Positions 45,458-55,234 of a stretch of 63,791 nt of DNA are shown here, piece after piece. Numbering within the stretch: position 1 is the first letter of the stretch; the number at the start of each line of letters is the position of its first letter. Origin of the DNA: Candidatus Omnitrophota bacterium (GTDB lineage: Bacteria; Omnitrophota; Koll11; Tantalellales; Tantalellaceae); contig JADGBB010000002.1 of NCBI GenBank assembly GCA_015231715.1, positions 2,147 to 65,937 on the forward strand, given 5' to 3'. The notes below the pieces were generated by a model. It searched no databases. It saw only the letters and a list, made by a program, of their open reading frames with translations, and was not told where the DNA came from. Made by a program: the position numbers and the translations under genes.

Positions 45458-47176
45458 ATGTTTAGCTTTGCAAATAAAATAATTGATTACCTTATACAAG
45501 AACATAAGCTGACTAAAGACCAGCTTTTGGAAGCCCAAAGTATCGTTACCGAAAAAGGCGGGGATCTTATTGATATCCTCCAGAAAATGGAGTATCTTCT
45601 CAAAGAGGATTACTTCAGCGCGGTTAGTGAAGTTTATAAAATTGTTCCTTTGGATGTTTCAAAATTGAAAATTGACCCTGAGGTTCTTAAAATAATTCCA
45701 AAACGCATATCAAAAACATACAACGTAATTCCAATATCCAGAATAGGGAAAAATTTAACCTTAGCTATTGTCGACCCTTCGAATATATTTACATTGGACG
45801 ATATTAAAGCTTTAACAAAGATGAATATTGTTACTGTGCTATCGACCGCTGAATCAATGGAACAAATTATCAACAAACATTATGAGCAATCCGCAGACCA
45901 GGCAATAAACGAGATGGTCGAAAATTTATCAGATGAAAAAATGGAGATGGTAGAAGACAAGAAAGAAGAGGATCAAGACACCGATATTTTCAGGGTTATA
46001 GAGGACACGCCCGTAATAAAGCTGACTAATACCATACTTATTCAGGGAGTGAAAGAAAAAGCTAGCGATATATTGATTGAGCCCATGGAAAACAATTTCA
46101 GGGTAAGGTATAGAATAGACGGCATACTGCATGTATATCACACTCCGCCTAAAAAATATTTTTCACCTCTTATCTCAAGAATGAAGATAATGGCTGAACT
46201 TGATATAGCAGAAAAACGTATTCCTCAAGACGGCCGTTTTAGAATAAAAGTTGAAGGGCGGCCGGTTGATTTCAGGGTGTCCATTCTTCCGTCAATATTG
46301 GGCGAAAAAGCCTGCCTTAGAATATTGGATAAAGAGCAGGTTATGGTGGATGTTAATAAACTGGGATATCATGAAAGAGATCTGGCCAGGATGCTTGAAG
46401 CTGCCGAAACACCTCATGGAATGATATTGGCATGCGGTCCGACCGGAAGCGGAAAAACTACGACTTTATACTCTTTGTTGAGCTATGTAGATAGCCCCGG
46501 GAAAAACCTTGTGACAGTAGAAGAGCCCGTTGAATATGAGCTTGCTGGAATAAATCAGGTTAATGTTCTTACCGAAATAGGGCTGACCTTTGCCGGTGCA
46601 TTAAGATCTATTTTAAGACAAGATCCTGACGTTATTTTAATAGGAGAGATCAGGGATTTTGAAACCGTTGATATTGCTATCAAGGCTGCCTTAACCGGAC
46701 ATTTAGTTTTTAGTACAATTCATACTAATACTTCAAGCGGATGTATAGTCAGGCTTATTAATATGGGAGTAGAACCGTTTTTGATCGCATCCTCGGTTGT
46801 TCTTATAATCGCACAAAGATTAACACGTAAACTTTGTCCTGACTGCAAGGAAGCATACACGCCTACATCTGAATTGGCTAAGAGATATAACCTATATGAT
46901 CAAGATGGAAATATTCCGGTGATATACAGACCAAAAGGCTGTCAAAGATGTTTTAATTCCGGATACAGAGGAAGATCGGCAATAATTGAATGTTTGAAAG
47001 TTACTCCTGCAATCAAAGAGCTTCTTTTTTCTAAAGCGGGTGAAATAGAGATCGAAAAGAAAGGCAGAGAGGAAGGAATGGTAACATTAAGACAGAATGG
47101 TATCGAAAAAGTTCTTCAAGGTATAACCTCTCTTGAAGAACTTCTCAGAGTTACGGCCGATGACAGGGAGATATAG
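45458..47176 (+). CDS. pilB: PilB/GspE-type extension ATPase, paralogue 1
   Basis: 572 residues: N-terminal MshEN/T2SSE_N-like region (about 1-145), an acidic linker near 150-175, then the motor: KASDILIEPMENN (His of the common ASDIHIEP is Leu), Walker A CGPTGSGKTTTLYSLL, Asp box TVEEPVEYELAGINQ, Walker B RQDPDVILIGEIRDFET, His box TGHLVFSTIHTN and a zinc-type CPDCKEAY...CQRC insert. Powers pilus assembly or secretion. Followed four bases later by a second, similar ATPase. Confidence 0.9.
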   Translation: MFSFANKIIDYLIQEHKLTKDQLLEAQSIVTEKGGDLIDILQKMEYLLKEDYFSAVSEVYKIVPLDVSKLKIDPEVLKIIPKRISKTYNVIPISRIGKNLTLAIVDPSNIFTLDDIKALTKMNIVTVLSTAESMEQIINKHYEQSADQAINEMVENLSDEKMEMVEDKKEEDQDTDIFRVIEDTPVIKLTNTILIQGVKEKASDILIEPMENNFRVRYRIDGILHVYHTPPKKYFSPLISRMKIMAELDIAEKRIPQDGRFRIKVEGRPVDFRVSILPSILGEKACLRILDKEQVMVDVNKLGYHERDLARMLEAAETPHGMILACGPTGSGKTTTLYSLLSYVDSPGKNLVTVEEPVEYELAGINQVNVLTEIGLTFAGALRSILRQDPDVILIGEIRDFETVDIAIKAALTGHLVFSTIHTNTSSGCIVRLINMGVEPFLIASSVVLIIAQRLTRKLCPDCKEAYTPTSELAKRYNLYDQDGNIPVIYRPKGCQRCFNSGYRGRSAIIECLKVTPAIKELLFSKAGEIEIEKKGREEGMVTLRQNGIEKVLQGITSLEELLRVTADDREI

Positions 47177-47180
47177 AATA

Positions 47181-48890
47181 ATGAACAAGCAATACTCGGA
47201 AAAAGTTGTAAATATACTGACGAGAAATAATATGCTGACTCTTGAAGCTAAAAAAACTTTACTTGAAAATCTTTCATCGGATGCAGATATAGTTAACTTG
47301 TTACTTTCTGAGCATGGTGTTTCGGACTTTGAAATCCTCGGATCATTAAGTTTAGAGCTCGATATACCTCCTGTTAATCTCAGCAGAATGGTAATAGAAG
47401 ACGCTACGCGCAGCGTTATCCCGCTGAAACTCCAAAAAAAATATAACGTAGTTCCTGTCAGTAAAATCTCCAATGCCATAACATTGGCAATAGTAGACCC
47501 TTTCGATATTCTTGCCTTTGATGATATAAAAACAATTACCGGCTGCGAAATTCATTTAATGCTAACATTGGAAAAACATTTGCATGATTTTTGGGGAATT
47601 AAAACTCCAAAGACTGATTCAGAGGCAAACGTTCTTGATGAAAGCTATGAAATAGATGACGCTGACGAAAACCTGGAGGTTGTTCAGGGAAAAGATCAAG
47701 ATGAGACAATGGATGTGACGTCGGAATCACAGACAGCGCCTATAGTAAAAATTGTTTCTGTTATTATAGCCGAGGCAATTAAAAAAAGAGCCAGTGACAT
47801 TCATATAGAGCCTCAAGAAAAAAAATTAAGAGTTCGATTTAGGATAGACGGAGAATTGTTTGAAGCATTTGAACTGCCTAAGACAAACCAGAATGCTGTA
47901 ATTGCAAGAATAAAAATTATGTCTTCACTTGATATAACGGAAAACCGCCTCCCACAAGACGGCAGGTTCCGTGTACGGGTCGAAGGAAGAGAGGTAGACT
48001 TTAGAGTGTCTGTTCTTCCCACGGCACACGGCAATAAAATAGTTATGAGAGCTCTTGATAAAAAGAATTTGTCAGTAGGGCTGGAATCTTTAGGGTTTTT
48101 GCCTAAAACATTAACTGATTTTGAAAAAGCACTGGAAAACCCTTTTGGTATTATACTTATTACAGGTCCGACCGGCAGCGGAAAATCAACCACTTTATAC
48201 TCTGTTCTAAATAAAATAAATAAACCAGAAATAAATGTGATAACCGTAGAAGATCCGGTAGAATATCAAATACCGGGCATAACTCAAGTTGCAGTTAGAC
48301 AAGAGATAGGCCTTAGCTTTTCGTCCGGGTTAAGGTCAATTTTAAGACAAACACCGGATGTTATCTTAATAGGAGAGATACGCGATTTTGAAACTGCTGA
48401 TATTGCCATAAAATCTTCACTTACCGGACATTTGGTTTTAAGTACTCTTCACACAAATGATGCTGTAGGCTCTATTACAAGGCTTATGAATATGAAAATA
48501 GAACCTTTCTTGATCGCTTCCAGCCTTGTGCTTACCTGTGCTCAAAGATTATTAAGGAAAAATTGTCCATCCTGCAGGGAAAAAATTGATATGCCTTTAG
48601 AGTTGAGAAAGAGTCTTGAAAATAAATATCCTGTTATCAAAGAATATAATGATTTTTATGAAGGCAGAGGATGCGGCAAATGCAACAATACAGGATATTA
48701 CGGACGTATGGCTACCCTTGAGACAATTTTGATCGATGACCAGCTCAGAAGGCTTATTACGGATAATGTCGGCGAATCAAAGATCCGAGAATATCTTAAT
48801 ACTATCGGTTTTAAAACTTTAAGAGAGAACGCTATGGTTAAATTTGCTATGGGCGACACAACTTTAGATGAAGTTTATAGAGTTACTTAA
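47181..48890 (+). CDS. PilB/GspE-type extension ATPase, paralogue 2
   Basis: 569 residues from ATG 47181 (a TTG at 47133 is in frame but lies in the upstream gene). Same order as paralogue 1: N-terminal T2SSE_N, acidic linker, RASDIHIEPQEKK, Walker A TGPTGSGKSTTLYSVL, TVEDPVEYQIPGITQ, Walker B RQTPDVILIGEIRDFET, TGHLVLSTLHTND and CPSCREK...CGKC. It has the canonical His in the ASDIHIEP box. Tandem copies suggest duplication and division of labour. Confidence 0.9.
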   Translation: MNKQYSEKVVNILTRNNMLTLEAKKTLLENLSSDADIVNLLLSEHGVSDFEILGSLSLELDIPPVNLSRMVIEDATRSVIPLKLQKKYNVVPVSKISNAITLAIVDPFDILAFDDIKTITGCEIHLMLTLEKHLHDFWGIKTPKTDSEANVLDESYEIDDADENLEVVQGKDQDETMDVTSESQTAPIVKIVSVIIAEAIKKRASDIHIEPQEKKLRVRFRIDGELFEAFELPKTNQNAVIARIKIMSSLDITENRLPQDGRFRVRVEGREVDFRVSVLPTAHGNKIVMRALDKKNLSVGLESLGFLPKTLTDFEKALENPFGIILITGPTGSGKSTTLYSVLNKINKPEINVITVEDPVEYQIPGITQVAVRQEIGLSFSSGLRSILRQTPDVILIGEIRDFETADIAIKSSLTGHLVLSTLHTNDAVGSITRLMNMKIEPFLIASSLVLTCAQRLLRKNCPSCREKIDMPLELRKSLENKYPVIKEYNDFYEGRGCGKCNNTGYYGRMATLETILIDDQLRRLITDNVGESKIREYLNTIGFKTLRENAMVKFAMGDTTLDEVYRVT

Positions 48891-48910
48891 AAGCTGACGG
48901 GAGTACTGAT

Positions 48911-50122
48911 ATGGCTAATTTTGTATATGTTGCTAAAGATATAGGCGGAAAGACAATAAAAGGGGATGTTGAAGCTCAAGATAAAGCTAATGCTTTAGAC
49001 CTTTTACGTAATAAAAATTTAATGGTTCTAAAGCTTGAAGAGACATCACAAAAAAAAGGATTCAGCTTATTCTCATCCAAGAAAAAGATCACTGTCGATG
49101 AAAAAGTAATTTTTTTTAGACAACTCGCTACTATGATAGATTCAGGTATCCCTGTTGTTATGTGTCTTGACATTCTGGTTGATCAATGCGAAAACCCTAC
49201 TTTTCAGTCGATAGTAGCAGATGTTAGGGATTCGGTTAATACCGGCTCCAATCTTTCGGATGCGATGAATAAAAATATCGCTGTATTTAGTTCTCTTATC
49301 GTTAATTTGATACGTGCGGGGGAATCTAGCGGTACATTAGATCAAATATTGGACAGAGTAGCTGTATATCTTGAAAAAACTAATATTTTGCAAAAAAAAA
49401 TTAATTCAGCAATGATGTATCCAGCCGTAATATCTTCAATGGCGATAGTGATCACACTGGTTCTTATTCTTAAAGTAATTCCTGTGTTTAAAGATATTTT
49501 TGCAGGGTTTGGAGCAAAACTTCCTGCACCTACGCAGTTTTTAATCAATTTTAGTGAAGCACTTCAAGCATATTTTTTATTTTTTGTTGCAGTCGGAGTT
49601 CTTTTGTTTGCTTTAGGTAAAGCATATTTCAATACCACAAAAGGCAAAAAAGTTCTTGATAACTTTAAACTTAATATGCTGATTTTTGGACCTTTATTAA
49701 GAAAAGTAGCAATTAGCAAATTCACACGAACTTTGAGCACTTTAGTTAAAAGCGGTGTTCCTATATTATCCTCATTGGAAATAGTAGCAAAAACAGCCGG
49801 TAACGTGGTGATAGAGGATGCTATCGTTAATGTTAGAGATAGTGTGCGTGACGGGGAAACGATATCAGCTCCTTTAGCAAGAAGCGGTATTTTCCCATCT
49901 ATGGTTACAAGGATGATATCAGTAGGAGAGAAAAGCGGACAGCTTGAAAAGATGCTAGGAAAAATTTCTGATTTTTATGATTCTCAAGTTGATGCTTCTG
50001 TAGACGGACTTACCAGCATGATAGAGCCGTTGATCATAGCTGTTCTGGGTATTGTAATCGGCAGTATAGTCATGTGTATGTTTATGCCTATATTTTCACT
50101 TTCAAGTGTTATCTCAATGTAA
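48911..50122 (+). CDS. pilC: Type IV pilus inner-membrane platform protein PilC/GspF
   Basis: 403 residues with two repeated GspF domains, each ending in membrane helices. N-terminal FVYVAKDIGGKTIKGDVEA, FFRQLATMIDSGIPVVMCLDIL, NLIRAGESSGTLDQIL; second half FTRTLSTLVKSGVPILSSLEIV and MISVGEKSGQLEKMLGKIS. Platform for the PilB/PilT motors. Confidence 0.94.
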   Translation: MANFVYVAKDIGGKTIKGDVEAQDKANALDLLRNKNLMVLKLEETSQKKGFSLFSSKKKITVDEKVIFFRQLATMIDSGIPVVMCLDILVDQCENPTFQSIVADVRDSVNTGSNLSDAMNKNIAVFSSLIVNLIRAGESSGTLDQILDRVAVYLEKTNILQKKINSAMMYPAVISSMAIVITLVLILKVIPVFKDIFAGFGAKLPAPTQFLINFSEALQAYFLFFVAVGVLLFALGKAYFNTTKGKKVLDNFKLNMLIFGPLLRKVAISKFTRTLSTLVKSGVPILSSLEIVAKTAGNVVIEDAIVNVRDSVRDGETISAPLARSGIFPSMVTRMISVGEKSGQLEKMLGKISDFYDSQVDASVDGLTSMIEPLIIAVLGIVIGSIVMCMFMPIFSLSSVISM

Positions 50123-50125
50123 TAA

Positions 50126-50178
50126 AAAAGCAAGAATGTTAGTCTTTAGTACAGTTAGTATTGCCAAAACTTGCTTTT
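50126..50178 (+). terminator. Possible attenuator hairpin between pilC and the pilin gene
   Basis: AAAAGCAAG (50126-50134) can pair with CTTGCTTTT (50170-50178) across a 35-base interval, ending in a short T run. It could reduce readthrough from the motor genes while the pilin gene has its own start. Long loop and weak T tail keep confidence low. Confidence 0.35.
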
Positions 50179-50247
50179 ATTAAAATGTCAGGTAAACTTG
50201 ATAACAGATTGGAATGAAAACACAAAGAAGAAAAGGAGGTGAGAACT

Positions 50248-50601
50248 ATGAAGATGAAAAAAATGCTAGGTAAAGGCGGTTTTACACTTGTTGAAATTAT
50301 GATAGTTGTAGCAATTATAGGTTTATTAGCAGCCGTCGCAATACCGAATTTTATGAAGGCTAGGACAACAGCTCAAATGAATGCTTGTAAGGCTAACTTA
50401 AAGCAGATCGATGGAGCTAAAACTCTTAGAGCATTAGACGGACTAGCAGATCCGGCAGCAGTATCAGATTTGGTTTCAGATTATATTAAAAGAGAACCAC
50501 ATTGTCCAACTGCACCGAATGATGCGTATGTTGTTGGAGATTATACAGCAGCGCCTACATGTCCGAATGTTGCAACTTATCCAGACCATACTATTGATTA
50601 G
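50248..50601 (+). CDS. Type IV major pilin-like protein
   Basis: 117 residues. A short basic leader ends MLGKGG, and prepilin peptidase would cut before FTLVEIMIVVAIIGLLAAVAIPNF, with the Glu5 of pilins present. The globular part is short and has two cysteines (PHCPTAP and PTCPNV) and a C-terminal HTID, a form common in PVC-type and Omnitrophota pseudopilins (ANLKQIDGAK after the helix). AAAAGGAGGTGAG is the strongest ribosome site in the window, fitting an abundant structural protein. ATG 50248 is preferred to GTG 50239, which overlaps that site. Confidence 0.92.
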   Translation: MKMKKMLGKGGFTLVEIMIVVAIIGLLAAVAIPNFMKARTTAQMNACKANLKQIDGAKTLRALDGLADPAAVSDLVSDYIKREPHCPTAPNDAYVVGDYTAAPTCPNVATYPDHTID

Positions 50602-50617
50602 TATTTGGTTGATAAGT

Positions 50618-50653
50618 AAAAAAAGAGATCGCATTTGCGGTCTCTTTTTTTTT
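50618..50653 (+). terminator. Rho-independent terminator after the pilin gene
   Basis: AGAGATCGC/GCGGTCTCT stem (one G-T pair) with loop ATTT, flanked by A and T runs. Confidence 0.9.
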
Positions 50654-50691
50654 GTATGTCATACTAACTCTATAAATCTAATCATACATAA

Positions 50692-50730
50692 GTACGGATG
50701 AGTAAGATATTCAAAGGATAACGACCGTAC
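50692..50730. repeat. Short inverted repeat with the GGATGAGT motif
   Basis: GTACGG (50692-50697) pairs with CCGTAC (50725-50730) around GGATGAGTAAGATATTC, nearly identical to the outer arm of the large palindrome at 11414-11615. It lies just before repeat copy C, mirroring the A neighbourhood. Confidence 0.65.
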
Positions 50731-50741
50731 TAAAAAAATGA

Positions 50742-50924
50742 GTACTTAAAAATTTTGGGGTGACACAGAAAAAAAGCAGCACATATTTTAAAATTTCCCG
50801 CCACACGGATAAAAATAATTTACACATCCATGAAGTGTCTCCACCTGTTTGATGAAAATAACAGGGAAATTTTCAAATATGTGATGATTTTTTTCTGGGG
50901 CAGGACCCGAAAATTTTTCGGTAC
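50742..50924. repeat. Palindromic intergenic element, copy C
   Basis: Bounded by GTAC on each side. Fixed blocks GGGTGACA (50758-50765) and GGCAGGACCC (50899-50908). The first inner stem CAGAAAAAAA/TTTTTTTCTG is continued by CACATATTT...AAATTTCCC pairing with GGGAAATTT...AAATATGTG (50780-50799 with 50864-50883). A longer apical region distinguishes it from A and B. The gap 50602-50959 contains only the terminator and these repeats. Confidence 0.83.
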
Positions 50925-50959
50925 GCTATTAAATTTCCATTTTAATTTTGTATTTGGCT

Positions 50960-51232
50960 TTACTTTCTGAAAAATTGTAAGAGGTGGATCGTGAAGACGC
51001 AGACTCCTATTATTATTCTGAAAGATATGCGGGTAATACCTGCAGGTGTAAGATTTGTTCCGGAGAATAATATAGTTATACCTTCTATAATCAGATAAAT
51101 ACCGGCTAAAAATGCGAACCAGTCGATTGTTGCGTCGGCAAATTTTGAATCAAAAGTTATGCAATTAGCGGTAAAAGTAATAATCATAACTATAGGCAAG
51201 GCAAAAAGTAATGTTCTTTTGCGAAGTTTCAT
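50960..51232 (-). CDS. Small hydrophobic membrane protein of unknown function
   Basis: 90 residues with three likely helices (LLFALPIVMIITFTA, WFAFLAGIYLIIEGITILF, IIIGVCVFTIHLLQFF). No family recognised. The start at 51232 is set by AAGGGGAATT just before ATG and by the basic N-terminus MKLRKR; a longer frame to 51304 lacks a ribosome site. It diverges from the patatin gene. Confidence 0.6.
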   Translation of the reverse strand: MKLRKRTLLFALPIVMIITFTANCITFDSKFADATIDWFAFLAGIYLIIEGITILFSGTNLTPAGITRISFRIIIGVCVFTIHLLQFFRK

Positions 51233-51352
51233 AATTCCCCTTTTATGTAAATAAACTTTTTGTATCATCCAGCTTGAAAATAGTTGATTTATGTCCGAAT
51301 TCAATTATACTATTATGGATATAAGTAATAATTAATCAACAAAAAAGTGATT

Positions 51353-52168
51353 ATGTTAAGAAGAAAAAATAGAAAAATTGTATTGGCTCTTGGGGGCGGT
51401 GCGGCTAGGGGTATTGTTAGTATCGGTATCCTTAAAGTTTTTGAAAAACTATACGGTCCCGGTAATTTGCCTTTTGATATGATTGTCGGTACAAGTATGG
51501 GTAGTCTTATAGGTGCGGCTTATGCTGCAGGGTTTACAATTGATCAGCTTGAGGAAAAAGCATTAAAATTTAATTGGAAGAACCTTTTAGATCCTGGTTT
51601 TCATCCTACGGGGCTATTAAAAGGAGAGCGATTAGAGGAAATGATCCATGAAATGGTTGGGGTCACAAGTTTTGAAAAATTAAATATACCTTTTGCGCTA
51701 ACAACCACTGATATAAATTCAGGACAAGAATATATTCATACTTCAGGAGATCTAATTAAGTTAATACGGGCCAGCTGTTCTTGGTCTGGTTTTTTCTCGG
51801 CTGTTAATATTAACGGACTTAATTTAGCCGACGGAGGGATCAGAAATTCTATTCCGACAAAGGCAGCTAAAAAATTAGGCTCAACTTTTATTGTTGCTGT
51901 CGATCCCGGGTTTTCAATTTCGTCAGCACCGATAGATAATGCGCTAAAGGCTTTAGTTCAGTCAGTGCAGATAATGGGAGAGGAGCTTAACACTTACCAG
52001 TCAGCACTAGCGGATGTTGTAATCAAACCTTTATTAAACAATGTAGATCAGTTTGATTTTGATAAATCGGCCGAGCTCATCAGGCACGGTGAAGCAACTG
52101 CTGTCGGCGCAGTTGACGCTATGGATAAAAAAATAAAGATCCATAAAAATTTTTATTTCTTGAATTAG
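51353..52168 (+). CDS. Patatin-like phospholipase (RssA type)
   Basis: 271 residues: oxyanion hole GGGAARGIVSIGIL, nucleophile serine in VGTSMGSLIGAAYAAG, and catalytic aspartate in LADGGIRNSIP. All three elements of the patatin Ser-Asp dyad are present. No signal peptide; probably a cytoplasmic or peripheral lipid hydrolase. GTG 51347 is an alternative start six bases earlier; no clear ribosome site for either. Confidence 0.9.
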   Translation: MLRRKNRKIVLALGGGAARGIVSIGILKVFEKLYGPGNLPFDMIVGTSMGSLIGAAYAAGFTIDQLEEKALKFNWKNLLDPGFHPTGLLKGERLEEMIHEMVGVTSFEKLNIPFALTTTDINSGQEYIHTSGDLIKLIRASCSWSGFFSAVNINGLNLADGGIRNSIPTKAAKKLGSTFIVAVDPGFSISSAPIDNALKALVQSVQIMGEELNTYQSALADVVIKPLLNNVDQFDFDKSAELIRHGEATAVGAVDAMDKKIKIHKNFYFLN

Positions 52169-52183
52169 AATAAAAGGAGCATT

Positions 52184-53158
52184 TTGAATAAAAAGCTTTC
52201 AACTATTATAAGATTGGTTATTAGTCTTGGGCTTTTGAGCTTTCTTGTTTATTTGATGAGAGGAGATCTAGGTCAAATTGCGGAAATATTGATCAGGTGT
52301 AATTACAATTACATCTTTCTTGCTATTTCATTATTCTTTGTTACATCATTTATGCTTTCATACAGGTTGAAAATAGTTTTTGAAGGCGAAAATCTTGCAA
52401 TTTCTTTTTGGGAATCTTTGCAATTAACTTTTATGGGATATTTTTTTAATAATTTTATGCCTTCTGCCGTAGGAGGAGATATAGTTAAAGCTCATCTATC
52501 GGTCAAGGATAAAGCTAATAGGATAAAATCATATGCCAGTGTAATGATGGACAGGATAATCGGGCTTTATTCGTTTGTATTGTTAGCAGCTTTTGCACTT
52601 TTGGTTGATAAAGGCACAATTAATATAAAATCGATAAAAATTGCCGTATTTGCTCTTGTTTTTGGAGGTATTTTAATCTTTGTTATAATTATCAACGAGA
52701 AAGTAGCGCATTTAGCAGAAAAATTTTTCCTGAAGATCAAAATGGGCAATATCGGTGAAAAATTGGATTCGGTTTATAAAATAATCCATGATTACAGAAA
52801 CAAACTTGATGTGGTTGGAAAGTCAGTGCTCGTATCACTTGTTTCACAAAGTATTTATTTTTACATGATTTATTTGTTTTTTAGATCATTGGATAGCAAT
52901 ATGCCAATAGGTATAGTTTTTTTAGTTATGCCGCTAGTTACTTTTATGGCTATGATACCTTCATTAGGGGGGCTTGGAGTAAGAGAGGGAGCGATTGTTG
53001 CCCTTTTTTCACCTATTTGTGGAAAAGAAAATGCATTTGCTGCCAGCATGCTGCTCCTTTTAGGTCTTTTTTTTATAAGTTTTGTAGGCGGGATAATATA
53101 TTTAAAGTGGGAAATATTCAATAAGAAACAAATTAATGAAGCAAATACGGAGAGTTAG
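52184..53158 (+). CDS. YbhN/UPF0104 flippase-like membrane protein
   Basis: 324 residues starting with TTG after AAAGGAGC, about eight membrane helices. Family marks: [36 protein letters not shown] and [17 protein letters not shown]. Related to the membrane part of lysylphosphatidylglycerol synthases; known members act in lipid or envelope transport, and the substrate here is unknown. Its end lies next to the aroQ start. Confidence 0.85.
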   Translation: MNKKLSTIIRLVISLGLLSFLVYLMRGDLGQIAEILIRCNYNYIFLAISLFFVTSFMLSYRLKIVFEGENLAISFWESLQLTFMGYFFNNFMPSAVGGDIVKAHLSVKDKANRIKSYASVMMDRIIGLYSFVLLAAFALLVDKGTINIKSIKIAVFALVFGGILIFVIIINEKVAHLAEKFFLKIKMGNIGEKLDSVYKIIHDYRNKLDVVGKSVLVSLVSQSIYFYMIYLFFRSLDSNMPIGIVFLVMPLVTFMAMIPSLGGLGVREGAIVALFSPICGKENAFAASMLLLLGLFFISFVGGIIYLKWEIFNKKQINEANTES

Positions 53159-53159
53159 A

Positions 53160-53585
53160 ATGAAAACTATACTGATAGTTAATGGTCCTAATCTAGACAT
53201 TTTGGGTAAAAGAGAAAATAACATTTATGGTCAAGATACAATAGAAGATATTAATTTAGCAGTTAAAGAAAAAGCTGAAAAACTAGGTGTTAAATGTGAA
53301 TTTTTTCAATCAAATCATGAAGGTGATATAGTAGATATCATAAGAGATACGAAGGCTGACGGGATATTGATAAATCCTGCTGCATATACACATACAAGCA
53401 TAGCTATTCGCGACTCAATAGCTGCTAAAAATAAACCTACTGTTGAGGTTCATTTGTCTAATATTTATGCCCGCGAAGAATTTAGACATAAATCTTTAAT
53501 AGCCCCGGTAGTCTCCGGCCAAATAAGCGGATTTGGCAAATACAGTTATATTTTAGGTGTTAAAGCTTTGTTTTCGCTCATTTGA
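53160..53585 (+). CDS. aroQ: Type II 3-dehydroquinate dehydratase
   Basis: 141 residues: [18 protein letters not shown] with the active-site Tyr, [42 protein letters not shown] (catalytic His). Third shikimate step. ATG 53160 gives the family N-terminus; an earlier in-frame start is inside the preceding gene. First gene of an aroQ-pepP/Q-efp-accBC run seen in many bacteria. Confidence 0.95.
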   Translation: MKTILIVNGPNLDILGKRENNIYGQDTIEDINLAVKEKAEKLGVKCEFFQSNHEGDIVDIIRDTKADGILINPAAYTHTSIAIRDSIAAKNKPTVEVHLSNIYAREEFRHKSLIAPVVSGQISGFGKYSYILGVKALFSLI

Positions 53586-53607
53586 TCATTTAATCTCTTC
53601 AAGGTAT

Positions 53608-54639
53608 ATGAAAAATACTCAAAACAAATTGAAAAAGATTATTACCAAAGCAGAGATAGATTGTCTTGTCTTAAGTAAAAATACAGATATTTTTTACCAT
53701 ACAGGATATAGGGCAGATAATGATTTTTTATTATGTTTGGCTAACGGGAAAAAATATTTTCTAACATCCCCATTAACTGAGCAAATGGCTAAAAAATCTG
53801 TTTCTCATCTTGATATAGAGGTTGTTAGCGGCAATGCGGGAATGAATTTTAAAAAAATAATAAAAGATAACAATTTAAAGAAAATTGGCTGTGATATATT
53901 TTCATTGTCCACAGCAAATAGCCGCCTGATCAAGCCGTCAACAATAATAGATATTTCCGGAGATCTTGCTTCTTTACGACTCGTAAAACAGCCTGATGAA
54001 ATTATAAAAATAAAAAAAGCAGCTAAACTGACAAAAAAAATATGGACTGATATGCAAAAAATATTCAATGAACCCTTCTCAGAGATCGAGATCGCAAGAC
54101 TCTTTGATATTGAGATACGCAGGGTTTCTGAGGGAAATTCTTTTCCTACAATATGTGCTTCAGGGCCTAATTCAGCGAATCCTCATGCTGTGCCTACAAA
54201 AAGATCTTTTAAAAATAACGATCTTTTGCTTGTAGATTTTGGGATCAAGATTGACGGCTATTGTTCTGACTTGACAAGAATAAAAGCCAAAGGTAGAATA
54301 AACCGCACATTGGACGAGATGCTTTTACACGTATCCAAATCTCAGGAAAAAACTTTAAATATTATTATGCCGGGCGTTCAAGTTAAAACTTTGTCACTGG
54401 CAGCATACGGATATTTGAAAAAAGCCGGTTTTGGTAAATATATACTTCATAGTTTAGGCCATGGGATAGGACTTGATGTTCATGAAAGTCCGGGAGTGCA
54501 TGAAAAAAGTTCGGTTATTTTAAAAGAAGGTATGATTATAACCATAGAGCCGGGACTTTATGTGAAAGGTCTTGGCGGTGTTCGAATAGAGGATATGGTT
54601 TTAGTGACAAAAAAAGGATGTGAGGTGCTAACGAAATGA
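53608..54639 (+). CDS. M24 family Xaa-Pro aminopeptidase/dipeptidase
   Basis: 343 residues. N-terminal creatinase-like domain (DCLVLSKNTDIFYHTGYRADN) and a pita-bread metallopeptidase with metal ligands in LVDFGIKIDGYCSDLTR, HSLGHGIGLDVHESPGV, TIEPGLYV and GGVRIEDMVLV. PepP versus PepQ cannot be decided. An earlier in-frame start at 53557 overlaps aroQ; ATG 53608 has AAGG upstream. Overlaps efp by four bases. Confidence 0.91.
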   Translation: MKNTQNKLKKIITKAEIDCLVLSKNTDIFYHTGYRADNDFLLCLANGKKYFLTSPLTEQMAKKSVSHLDIEVVSGNAGMNFKKIIKDNNLKKIGCDIFSLSTANSRLIKPSTIIDISGDLASLRLVKQPDEIIKIKKAAKLTKKIWTDMQKIFNEPFSEIEIARLFDIEIRRVSEGNSFPTICASGPNSANPHAVPTKRSFKNNDLLLVDFGIKIDGYCSDLTRIKAKGRINRTLDEMLLHVSKSQEKTLNIIMPGVQVKTLSLAAYGYLKKAGFGKYILHSLGHGIGLDVHESPGVHEKSSVILKEGMIITIEPGLYVKGLGGVRIEDMVLVTKKGCEVLTK

Positions 54640-55193
54640 TAGGTTCTAAACAGTTAAAGCAGGGTTTAATAATAAGGTTCAATAATATTTTGCATGAAGT
54701 TGTAGATGCCCAGCATCATAAACCCGGGAAAGGCGGAGCTTTTGTAAAGGCAAAGCTGCGGAACCTCACTAGCGGATCTATAATTTCAGAGACATTAAGA
54801 CCGGACGATTCTTTTGAACAAATATATATTGAGCAAAAAAATATGCAGTACCTTTATAAAGATGATATGGGTTACTGTTTTATGGATGAAGAATCATATG
54901 AGCAGATTCACATAAGAGAAGAAGTTGTCGGTAGTGTCGTTGAGTATTTAAAAGACAATATGACTATTGCAGTGAATATGCATGAGGGGGAGATACTTTC
55001 AATTGCCCCGCCTATTCATGTAGTTTTACAGGTTAAATCTACTGAGCCGGGAGCAAAGGGAAATACAGTATCGGGAACGACTAAACCGGCTATCATGGAA
55101 ACAGGTAAAGAGATCAAGGTACCATTATTTGTTAATGAGGGCGATCTAATTAAAATTGATACACGTACAGGGACGTACATTGAAAGGGCATAA
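54636..55193 (+). CDS. efp: Elongation factor P
   Basis: 185 residues with three beta-barrel domains. The tip loop HKPGKGGAF keeps the lysine that is modified in many bacteria; the C-terminal domain has KSTEPGAKGNTVSGTTKPAIMETG and FVNEGDLIKIDTRTGTYIER. It relieves ribosome stalling at polyproline. No EpmA/EpmB modifying gene is in the window. Confidence 0.96.
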   Translation: MIGSKQLKQGLIIRFNNILHEVVDAQHHKPGKGGAFVKAKLRNLTSGSIISETLRPDDSFEQIYIEQKNMQYLYKDDMGYCFMDEESYEQIHIREEVVGSVVEYLKDNMTIAVNMHEGEILSIAPPIHVVLQVKSTEPGAKGNTVSGTTKPAIMETGKEIKVPLFVNEGDLIKIDTRTGTYIERA

Positions 55194-55234
55194 TATAGTC
55201 GAAAGCAAGAACATCGAATTAAAAGGAGCTGAAA

